Positions 18,422 to 25,503 of a DNA stretch of 64,000 nt are shown in pieces; within the stretch, counting starts at the first letter, position 1, and each line of letters opens with the position of its first letter. The DNA is from CAYNVQ01 sp964400735. GTDB taxonomy: Bacteria; Acidobacteriota; Aminicenantia; Aminicenantales; Aminicenantaceae. The notes under the pieces are model-generated. The model saw only the letters and a program-made list of their open reading frames with translations, was not told where the DNA came from and searched no databases. A program made the translations under genes and the position numbers. The stretch is taken from the NCBI GenBank assembly GCA_964400735.1, contig CAYNVQ010000007.1:1-64000 (forward strand), read 5' to 3'.

Positions 18422-20764
18422 TTATTTTAAAGCCGCGAGGCAGGTGCGGGCGTCATCGACTTCGGGAAGCCCAGGATCTGCATCTTTCCACAGATCGAGG
18501 AACCGCTCGTAATTCTTTTTGGCTTCTCTCTTTTTCCCCAATTCCTCATAGATCTTCCCCAACATATAAAAGCTCTTAGCATAGATATCACCGTATTCTT
18601 TCCGGTTGTAGATCATTCGGGATATCCATTCGAACTGATCCCGGGCCGACGCCATATCTCCCAATTCATAATAAGCCATGCCCAAAATCTCGATGAGATC
18701 GGCCGGAATTAAATTCATGCCAGGATAAAGCTTCTGTGCTTCTTTCATTAATGAGATCGCCTGCTCATAGTTTCCTTTTTCAAGAGCGAGTTTGGCTTTT
18801 ATAGTGTATGAAGCATCCATTTGCCTTTGTCGGCCGGGACCGGGAATGTCGTTCTGGTCAAGATACAACCTCCATTTTGAATTCTTATCTCCTTCTACCC
18901 ACTGTTCGATATCGTCAATGACTTTCTCAGCTTCTCTCCATTGTTTTGCCCGCACGTCAATTTCGCCATGAAGTTTGAATCGAGTGGGCTTATCCAAGAC
19001 CTCATCCCAAATGCTGGTAGCTTCCCTGATATTTCCATTTTCGGCATAAAGACGGGTCATTCCAATGTTGATCGGATCAAAATCATATCTTCTGTTTTTT
19101 TTAATTGTCTGCTTTGCTGTTTTAGCCTGCAGCATCGCATCCTCAAAACGGCCCTGGGTTATGTAAAGCTGAAAAAGGCTGATGGCTGCATCTATCCGCG
19201 TCTTATTGTTTTCACTGCCAAGGCAACTCCTGTACTCCTCCTCGGCAGCCGTAAAATCTCCCATGAAAAACAGGACATCCCCTCTTATCAAGGAATCCCT
19301 GAATTGAATCGGCTCGACCTCGAACCCTCTGTCGCACCAAAAAAGCGCTTCATCGAAGTTCTGCTGCAGGGCATAAAGTTTGGTCATATTTTGGAAAACA
19401 AGCGAGTTATTGGGAAATCTTTCCAAGCCAGTTTCCAAAACATCCTCTGCTTCGACATATCTAGCCTGATCCATATAGATCTGACTGAGTCTATAAAACG
19501 TCGCACCATTATTCGTGAAGCCGATAATCCTCTTCAGGTGCATCTCGGCTTTATCGTAAGCTTCGCCCTGTCGATAGCGTGCAGCGATCCTATAATTTCC
19601 GTAATCGTCATCGGGATATAGTTCCAGAAGTTTCTTGAACGTTTCTATTTCTTGTACTGGATTGTAAGGGTAGATATATGCACCTTCTATGATCAAACGT
19701 TCCCGCTCGGAAGGCGGTCTGCGCTTGGCGGCATCCCGGGATTTTTGCCCTGCTTCTTTAAGTTTCTCCCAGTAAGATTGATCCCCGGTTGCAAGAGCGA
19801 GATGATTATAAACCCCGCTCATCCACCTGTAGGCCATGGCAAAATCTGGATCGAGGGCTGTAGCCCTCTCGAAATTCTCTATGGCCAAATCCCATTCTGT
19901 GTCATTCATGGCTTTGTGAGCTTGGATGTAAAACTCGAGGGCACGTTCGTTCGGGGTCGTGACATCTGCCACCGCTTTATCGAAATCATCGGCGATCTGT
20001 TCGTCTGTGAGGTTCAGGCTGGGTTTGATCTTTTTTGTCAGCACGTCCACCATGTCGAACATGTCATTTTCAGTCCCATCTATATGACCTGTCCATGTGG
20101 TCTTCCAGCTCCCTGCTTTCTGGATGGATATGTTGAGGCGAATCTTATCGCCAAATTTGTTGGCAGCCCCACTCAGAAAATGAGTCACACCATCCAAAGA
20201 TGCGATCTTCTTGAGAACTTCTGTGGTGTAGTAATCGGCATCAAGTTTGTTCATATCTTCCAAAATTTGATTCATCCTCTCTGCCGTCAGGACACGGATG
20301 TATTTGGACTGATAGAGGTCATTGACGATGAGGTTGGTCAGAGCATCCTGGAGATGGGTGAGGGATTCATCCCCTGTGTTGTTTTTTATGGGGAGGACGG
20401 CCAGATGGGGCTTTTCAGGTGGAGGAGAAAAAATATCGATGTGGGGAATGAAGCGGATAGCGACAACAATAATAATGATCAGAGCGAGGGCGGCCGAGAG
20501 GGCAATCCAGAGTCTCTTCGGCTTTTGCTTGACCACACGAAGGTATTTGGTGGTGGTGATCTCCCGGCTGTTCAGCTTATCTTCAAGCCAGGAGTCAATC
20601 TCGTCCTTGTAGGCGAACACCCGAGGCCGGAGAGTACCGTCCAATCTCCGGACGGGAAGGTCGAGCTCCTGTTCCCAACGCTGGCAGGTTTTGACAGTGC
20701 GGTCGAGATAGCCGGATATTTCCTTCCAGGATTCCAGAACCTCCCTCGTTTCTATTCCAGCCAT
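18422..20764 (-). CDS. Transmembrane one-component regulator: HTH, FlgO-like domain, TPR (regulator 2)
   Basis: 780 aa paralogue of regulator 1. The HTH (about 5-65), membrane helix (about 85-104) and FlgO/CsgG-like domain are almost unchanged. The middle TPR region has diverged strongly, and the C-terminal TPR is again conserved (YGDIYAKSFYMLGKIYEELG). The pattern suggests the same DNA target but different sensed partners, which is an inference. It is first gene of the unit containing TBDR 2 and kinase 3. A near-consensus promoter is present and AAGGA-like bases precede the ATG less clearly than in regulator 1. Confidence 0.85.
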   Translation of the reverse strand: MAGIETREVLESWKEISGYLDRTVKTCQRWEQELDLPVRRLDGTLRPRVFAYKDEIDSWLEDKLNSREITTTKYLRVVKQKPKRLWIALSAALALIIIIVVAIRFIPHIDIFSPPPEKPHLAVLPIKNNTGDESLTHLQDALTNLIVNDLYQSKYIRVLTAERMNQILEDMNKLDADYYTTEVLKKIASLDGVTHFLSGAANKFGDKIRLNISIQKAGSWKTTWTGHIDGTENDMFDMVDVLTKKIKPSLNLTDEQIADDFDKAVADVTTPNERALEFYIQAHKAMNDTEWDLAIENFERATALDPDFAMAYRWMSGVYNHLALATGDQSYWEKLKEAGQKSRDAAKRRPPSERERLIIEGAYIYPYNPVQEIETFKKLLELYPDDDYGNYRIAARYRQGEAYDKAEMHLKRIIGFTNNGATFYRLSQIYMDQARYVEAEDVLETGLERFPNNSLVFQNMTKLYALQQNFDEALFWCDRGFEVEPIQFRDSLIRGDVLFFMGDFTAAEEEYRSCLGSENNKTRIDAAISLFQLYITQGRFEDAMLQAKTAKQTIKKNRRYDFDPINIGMTRLYAENGNIREATSIWDEVLDKPTRFKLHGEIDVRAKQWREAEKVIDDIEQWVEGDKNSKWRLYLDQNDIPGPGRQRQMDASYTIKAKLALEKGNYEQAISLMKEAQKLYPGMNLIPADLIEILGMAYYELGDMASARDQFEWISRMIYNRKEYGDIYAKSFYMLGKIYEELGKKREAKKNYERFLDLWKDADPGLPEVDDARTCLAALK

Positions 20765-20815
20765 CGTTCCATACCACTAAAAAGGCGAGTGCGAACTATG
20801 CCTTTTTTATTATTT

Positions 20816-20844
20816 AGAATATTCATTTATAGGGAGGCTGTCAA
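20816..20844 (-). promoter_or_regulatory. Predicted promoter of HTH-TPR regulator 2
   Basis: Minus-strand TTGACA (20839-20844), 17-bp spacer, TATTCT (20816-20821). Sister of 12056-12084. Confidence 0.72.
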
Positions 20845-20906
20845 CCACTAAGGAATTGGGGTTTCAGGTTTACGTGATGAGCAGGAAATTGTCGATGCAA
20901 GGAACA

Positions 20907-20984
20907 CGTCGTTACGGCGAGGAATGAAATGGTGAAGCAATCATAGGGGATTGTTTAGCCGCTTTCAATGGCTCGTAATGACAG
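20907..20984. repeat. Degenerate dispersed inverted repeat (GAAGCAATC type)
   Basis: Arms GTCGTTACGGCGAG and CTCGTAATGACAG flank GAAGCAATC and GATTGTTT around a 6-nt centre. It resembles the common bacterial repeat built from GTCATTGCGAG and GAAGCAATC and is related to 6454-6527. It lies between divergent regulator 2 and nqrB; the rest of this 330-bp gap holds the two promoters. Confidence 0.55.
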
Positions 20985-21060
20985 ATTGACAAGGCGGTCG
21001 GGTTTGAGTAATTTAGGCTCTTAAAAATGCTGTCATTCTGGGAAGTCAATCTCAGTCAAG

Positions 21061-21089
21061 TTGAATTCTTATCTCAATTTATCTTTAAT
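21061..21089 (+). promoter_or_regulatory. Candidate promoter of the nqr operon
   Basis: TTGAAT (21061-21066), 17-bp spacer, TTTAAT (21084-21089). The nqrB ATG at 21095 lies only 5 bp beyond the -10, so the transcript would be essentially leaderless; no Shine-Dalgarno is visible. Confidence 0.35.
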
Positions 21090-21094
21090 GTCTT

Positions 21095-22057
21095 ATGAGT
21101 CTATTACCTATTCCTCTGCCGAAAAAGAAGTTGATGATGCAGAAGCCTATGCTGCGGGTCTGCTATGCCCTGGCTCCGCTGGTGTTGGCCTCGATCTACC
21201 TTTTCGGGTGGCGGTCTCTTGTGCTAACCGGCTTGGTGCTTGTCTGCGGATTCATCGCCGAAGCCATTTTCACTTTTCCCCGAGGCAAGCCTGTAACCTC
21301 GGCTGTTTTTGTCACCGGGCTGATCTTCACCCTGTCGTTGCCTCCGACCATCCCCTTTTGGATGGCTGCGGTGGGGATCGTGGTGGGAGTGGCTCTGGGA
21401 AAAATGGTATTCGGAGGATTCGGCCAGAACGTGTTCAACCCGGCTATGGTGGGCCGCAGCTTTATCTACATCACCTTTCCCCTTCAGATGACAAACCGCT
21501 GGATGGAGCCTTTCTGGGGAGGCCTAGGAGGAATAACGCATTGGTCGCCTTCCCTGGATACGCTGACCCAGGCGACTCCTTTGGATATCCTCCGGCACGG
21601 GGGCACTCTTCCCTGGCAGAACCTTCTGCTGGGCCGCACGTCCGGGTCCATCGGCGAAATGTCGGCGCTTCTGATCCTGCTGGGCGGGCTTTATATTGTG
21701 GCCAAAAAAGCCGCCTCGTGGCGACTTGTCCTTTCCTGCCTCCTGGGCGGAACCCTAAGCAGCGGTCTATTGCGATTGGCCGGATTCACGCAAATCTCCA
21801 ATCCTGTAGAAACGCTCATGGCTGGGTCCTTTCTTTTCGGTGCTTTTTTCGTGGTCACCGAGCCGGTATCCGGGGCGAAGACGAAAACCGGGCAGTGGGT
21901 CTACGGGTTCATGATCGGGGCTCTGATCGTTGTTCTGCGCGGTTTCTCCAATTTTTCCGAAGGTGTCATGTTCTCTGTTCTTATCATAAACGCCTTTGTT
22001 CCGATCCTGGATCAAACCGTGCAGCAATTTCAGGCCAAAAAGAGGGCCAAAACATGA
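21095..22057 (+). CDS. nqrB: Nqr/Rnf complex membrane subunit B/D (covalent FMN)
   Basis: 320 aa, NqrB/RnfD family, polytopic inner-membrane subunit of a sodium- or proton-translocating NADH oxidoreductase. The motif LTQATPLD carries the expected flavin-linked threonine (T161), and FNPAMVGR and GSIGE are family features. Its length matches RnfD better than classical NqrB of about 410 aa, so rnfD is an alternative name. The first ATG is used because the N-terminal LPIPLPKKK segment matches the family start. First gene of the operon; a longer run of frame 21061-22692 is an artefact joined to nqrC. No nqrA or rnfC precedes it. Confidence 0.88.
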   Translation: MSLLPIPLPKKKLMMQKPMLRVCYALAPLVLASIYLFGWRSLVLTGLVLVCGFIAEAIFTFPRGKPVTSAVFVTGLIFTLSLPPTIPFWMAAVGIVVGVALGKMVFGGFGQNVFNPAMVGRSFIYITFPLQMTNRWMEPFWGGLGGITHWSPSLDTLTQATPLDILRHGGTLPWQNLLLGRTSGSIGEMSALLILLGGLYIVAKKAASWRLVLSCLLGGTLSSGLLRLAGFTQISNPVETLMAGSFLFGAFFVVTEPVSGAKTKTGQWVYGFMIGALIVVLRGFSNFSEGVMFSVLIINAFVPILDQTVQQFQAKKRAKT

Positions 22058-22692
22058 AAAAACAGGTCCTTTCCGTCATCTACATGTTCCTGATAACGCT
22101 GTTCTTTGCTTCGTTGGTCAGTGCGGTCAAGCTCTTGAGCGAACAAAAGATCGAACTCAACCAAACCCTGAAATTGCAGCGGATCATCCTCAAAGTTTTG
22201 ACCATCCCGATCGAAGAGGGAACCTCGGATGAGGGCCTCCTGCAGCTATTCAAGGCTAGGGTGAAAAGAATAGAGGTCGGACAGAAGACGCTGTATGTCG
22301 GTTACGAGGAAGACGGGCGAACCATCCGGGGATATGCCCTTCCGGTGGGCGGACCCGGATTCTGGGGGCCGATTCAAGGAATGGTGGGCATCGATCCTCT
22401 TGCCACCAAAGTCCTGGGGCTTGCCTTCACCAAGCATTCTGAAACGCCAGGCCTGGGAGGCCGGATAGTAGAGAGCTGGTTCACCGAGCAGTTCAAAGGT
22501 CTGCCCCTCCACCCGATAGAAGGCAACCAAAATATCTTTTACCTCAAACCCGAAGGTACTGGCAAAGCCGCCAATGAACTGGATGCCATCACAGGAGCAA
22601 CCAACACCAGCTCTGCGGTGCAGGCTTTTCTGAACCAGGATCTGGATTATTTTCTGAAGGACCTCTGGGCACAAGTGAAGGAGACAAGGTAA
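22054..22692 (+). CDS. nqrC: Nqr/Rnf complex subunit C/G (covalent FMN)
   Basis: 212 aa. One N-terminal membrane helix (about 5-25) followed by a periplasmic FMN-binding domain. HSETPGLG (128-135) and ITGATNTS, with T183 the expected flavin attachment residue, are diagnostic of NqrC/RnfG. Its length is closer to RnfG than to NqrC. The ATG overlaps the nqrB stop by 4 bp, so translation is coupled. Confidence 0.9.
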   Translation: MKKQVLSVIYMFLITLFFASLVSAVKLLSEQKIELNQTLKLQRIILKVLTIPIEEGTSDEGLLQLFKARVKRIEVGQKTLYVGYEEDGRTIRGYALPVGGPGFWGPIQGMVGIDPLATKVLGLAFTKHSETPGLGGRIVESWFTEQFKGLPLHPIEGNQNIFYLKPEGTGKAANELDAITGATNTSSAVQAFLNQDLDYFLKDLWAQVKETR

Positions 22693-23310
22693 ATGCCGAA
22701 CCTACCGCCGAAGAGAGAGATCTTCTTGACCGGGTTGTGGAAGGACAATCCGGTGCTCCGGCAGGTACTCGGCATCTGCTCCACCTTAGCTGTGACCAAC
22801 CTTATGGTGAACACCCTGGTGATGGACGCTGGCCTGGTCTTTACGGTCTGCATGTCCTCGCTAACGGTATCGCTTCTGCGGAAGTACACCCCGATGCGGA
22901 TCCGGATGATGGTGCAGACCTTGATCATCGCCTCCTACGTCATCATCGTGGACCTCATGATCAAGGCCTACCTCCCCGACATCAGCGAAGCCCTGGGACC
23001 CTATGTGGCACTGATCATTACCAACTGCATCATCATGGGGCGTGCCGAAGCCTTTGCCCGGCACAACCCTCCGCTGGCCTCATTCATCGACGGGCTGGGC
23101 ATGAGCCTTGGGTATTCGCTGGTGCTGATCGCTATCGCGTTTGTCAGGGAGCCGCTCGGGTTCGGCACCCTTTTGGGCTTCAGGATCATGCCCGAGGGAT
23201 TCGTGCAGTGGACGGTGATGATCATGGCCCCCGGGGCCTTTCTGACTCTGGGCATCATGGTCTGGATTTTGAAATATTTCTGGCCGCAAAAGGACGTGAA
23301 AAAAGGATAA
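22693..23310 (+). CDS. nqrD: Nqr complex membrane subunit D
   Basis: 205 aa polytopic membrane protein. IITNCIIMGRAEAFA and SFIDGLGMSLGY, together with VDLMIKAYLPDIS, match NqrD more closely than RnfE as I know these families. It forms part of the membrane channel with NqrE. It begins directly after the nqrC stop; GGAGACAAGG upstream serves as ribosome site. Confidence 0.88.
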   Translation: MPNLPPKREIFLTGLWKDNPVLRQVLGICSTLAVTNLMVNTLVMDAGLVFTVCMSSLTVSLLRKYTPMRIRMMVQTLIIASYVIIVDLMIKAYLPDISEALGPYVALIITNCIIMGRAEAFARHNPPLASFIDGLGMSLGYSLVLIAIAFVREPLGFGTLLGFRIMPEGFVQWTVMIMAPGAFLTLGIMVWILKYFWPQKDVKKG

Positions 23311-23319
23311 GGGACAGAG

Positions 23320-23913
23320 ATGGAACACATCAACCCGGCGACGCTGCTTTTCGCGGCCATCTTCACCAACAATATTCTGCTGACTAACTTCCTGGGTTTG
23401 TGTCCTTTCTTGTCCATGTCGAAGCAGAAAAAATCGGCGCTGGGCATGGGCGCGGCTGTAGTTTTCGTGATGGCGTCCACGACCGCGCTCAACAATCTTG
23501 TCTACTACAAAATCCTGGTTCCTCTGGGCTTGGAACATTTCCGGTATATCGTGTTCATCGTGGTGATCGCCGCCTTCGTCCAGTTGGTCGAGATGACGGT
23601 GGAGCGGTTTTTTCCGGCGCTCTATTTTGTCATGGGCATCTTTTTACCTTTGATCACCGTGAACTGTGCCATCTTCGGAGCCTCTTTATTCATGGTCATC
23701 CGTGAATACGATCTCGTGCAGTCTTTGGCTTACGGGGCCGGAAGCGGCATCGGATGGATGCTGGCCATCGTCGCCATCAGTGCTATAAGGGAAAAGCTGG
23801 AAAAAACAGCCAAGCTTCCGCTGGGCCTGGAAGGCCCGGCCATCACCTTGATCATCACCGGGCTTCTGGCACTGGCCTTTCTGGCTTTCAGCGGAATGAT
23901 CCGCGTGCAATGA
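23320..23913 (+). CDS. nqrE: Nqr complex membrane subunit E
   Basis: 197 aa, six predicted membrane helices. FLPLITVNCAIFGAS and YGAGSGIGWMLAIVA are NqrE-type motifs, and C26-region (NFLGLCPFL) and the VNCAIF cysteine would hold the intramembrane iron site of Nqr/Rnf. Last gene of the compact nqrBCDE block; a MITE-like element follows before nqrF. Confidence 0.88.
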   Translation: MEHINPATLLFAAIFTNNILLTNFLGLCPFLSMSKQKKSALGMGAAVVFVMASTTALNNLVYYKILVPLGLEHFRYIVFIVVIAAFVQLVEMTVERFFPALYFVMGIFLPLITVNCAIFGASLFMVIREYDLVQSLAYGAGSGIGWMLAIVAISAIREKLEKTAKLPLGLEGPAITLIITGLLALAFLAFSGMIRVQ

Positions 23914-23961
23914 CATAGGGTCCGAACGAAATCGAGGTTCATAATTTTGCTATATAAAAAT

Positions 23962-24291
23962 TTGGCTTTGTCCCAATGTGACGTGAATGATGTATAACTT
24001 CAAGGGACAGGGAAGTGTCTTCGCTTTAGTTCAGATTTTTAACGCCATTCCTTCACCGTCCTTCTCGGCGCCTGCGGAACTGCGCACGATCAATCCAAAC
24101 CTTCGGACTTTATTCTCTGTTAATATGAGTCATAAAACTTTAGAATCGTCATGCTCAATACATCCTCGGCGCCCGACAAGGTCGGATTCCCTCAAAGGAC
24201 GGTTGTGGAAGGCTAAATCTTCAATGTCGCTCCGACATTCCCCTGTCCCTTTATTTCGTTTTTATTTCACGTCACTTTGGGACGAAGGCAA
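23962..24291. mobile_element. MITE-like non-coding element, copy A
   Basis: 330 bp with 26-bp terminal inverted repeats (left TTGGCTTTGTCCCAATGTGA..., 3 mismatches to the right end) continuing in weaker subterminal homology (GGGACAGGG-AATGTC). It has no ORF of substance. Its two halves match the two halves of copy B (28600-28947) in the opposite orientation, while the centres differ. It occupies the 403-bp gap between nqrE and nqrF. No transposase is in the window. Confidence 0.65.
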
Positions 24292-24316
24292 AAAATTAGT
24301 TCTATAAAAAAAGAAT

Positions 24317-25420
24317 ATGGCAGAGTTGATTATCAGCATCCTCGTCGTCAGCGGAATCGGAGCAGGATTGGCTCTGCTCCTGGAGCTGGCCGATAGGTTC
24401 ATCGCCGACTACGGCGAATGCCACATCACGATCAACGGAGAAAATAATGTGGTGGTCAAGGGGGGCAGTCCTTTGCTTTTTGCCCTGCAGGATGAGGGGA
24501 TATTTATCCCTTCGGCCTGCGGGGGCAAGGGCACCTGCGCCTACTGCAAGGTGAAGGTCCTGGAGGGCGGCGGTCCGGTCCTTCCCACGGAGACGCCCTA
24601 TCTTTCCGAAGAAGAGCTGGAAGACAATGTCCGGCTTTCCTGCCAGGTAAAAGTCCGCACAGACCTGTCGATCGAAATTCCAGAAGAGCTTTTTCTGATC
24701 AAGGAATTCAAGGTCAAAGTCAAGAGTATCGTCGATTTGAATCCCTATATAAAGGGCGTAACCCTTAAGATTCTCTCTCCGGACGAAGGGATCGTCTACA
24801 AACCCGGGCAGTATATCCAGATGGAAATCCCCAAATACAAGATGTCAAGCGGTCCCGAATTTCGTGCCTTCTCGATGGCCTCGACTCCGGAGAAAGCAAA
24901 AGAAGTCGAACTGTACATCGGCCTCGTGGAGAAGGGAATCGTTTCGACCTATGTCCATCAATACCTCAAGGAAGGAGACGAGCTGGTTATGCGGGGGCCC
25001 TTCGGGGACTTTTACTACCGCGAATCGGATAGAGAAATCCTGATGATAGCGACAGGGACAGGGCTGGCGCCTATCATGTCCATTCTCCGATACATGCGTA
25101 AAGAGAAAATAGACCGAAAAACCACTCTCTTTTTTGGAACCAGGATCGAAGAGGATCTCTTCAGCACAGAGGAGATCGAAGGACTGGTCCAGGAGCTGTC
25201 GAGATTTTCCTTCGTCCCGACTCTATCCCGGGAACCAGACGATTCGCCCTGGAAAGGAGAAAGAGGCCGGGTGACCACCTTGATCGAACAAAGGATACCC
25301 GATGGGGCCGATCTCGACGTCTATATCTGCGGCAATCCAGAAATGGTGGATTCCTGTCTGGAAATCCTGAGGAAGAAGGGGATCTCCGAAAGCCAGATCT
25401 ATTTCGATAAGTTCAGTTGA
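24317..25420 (+). CDS. nqrF: NADH:quinone reductase (Na+-translocating) subunit F
   Basis: 367 aa NADH-oxidising subunit. One N-terminal membrane helix (about 3-23), a 2Fe-2S ferredoxin domain with C68, C74, C77 and C109, then a ferredoxin-reductase module: FAD motif RAFSMAS (183-189), GPFGDF, NAD-binding ATGTGLAP (245-252) and CGNPEM near 339. It passes electrons from NADH to the other Nqr subunits. It is separated from nqrBCDE by element A, whose end is 25 bp from the ATG, and the ribosome site is weak (A-rich only). This subunit favours Nqr over Rnf for the complex. Confidence 0.93.
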   Translation: MAELIISILVVSGIGAGLALLLELADRFIADYGECHITINGENNVVVKGGSPLLFALQDEGIFIPSACGGKGTCAYCKVKVLEGGGPVLPTETPYLSEEELEDNVRLSCQVKVRTDLSIEIPEELFLIKEFKVKVKSIVDLNPYIKGVTLKILSPDEGIVYKPGQYIQMEIPKYKMSSGPEFRAFSMASTPEKAKEVELYIGLVEKGIVSTYVHQYLKEGDELVMRGPFGDFYYRESDREILMIATGTGLAPIMSILRYMRKEKIDRKTTLFFGTRIEEDLFSTEEIEGLVQELSRFSFVPTLSREPDDSPWKGERGRVTTLIEQRIPDGADLDVYICGNPEMVDSCLEILRKKGISESQIYFDKFS

Positions 25421-25503
25421 CACATAAAACACAAACTGATTGACTTTATTTATCTTTAATATACTTAATTTGATATCACGTAATATTTCCCAGAGGAGGG
25501 ATC

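Noticed and set aside
19652..20851. Long plus-strand open frame (399 codons)
   Set aside because: Antisense to regulator 2, which has clear domains and a paralogue; the sequence has no recognisable fold and mirrors codon structure of the real gene.
21061..22692. 543-codon frame read as one protein
   Set aside because: The first 330 codons are an out-of-frame reading of nqrB; only the part from 22054 is a gene (nqrC).
21095..23913. Naming the complex Rnf
   Set aside because: Subunit sizes of B and C fit Rnf, but NqrD/E motifs and an NqrF-type subunit with no RnfB/RnfC favour Nqr; the rnf alternative is noted in the entries.
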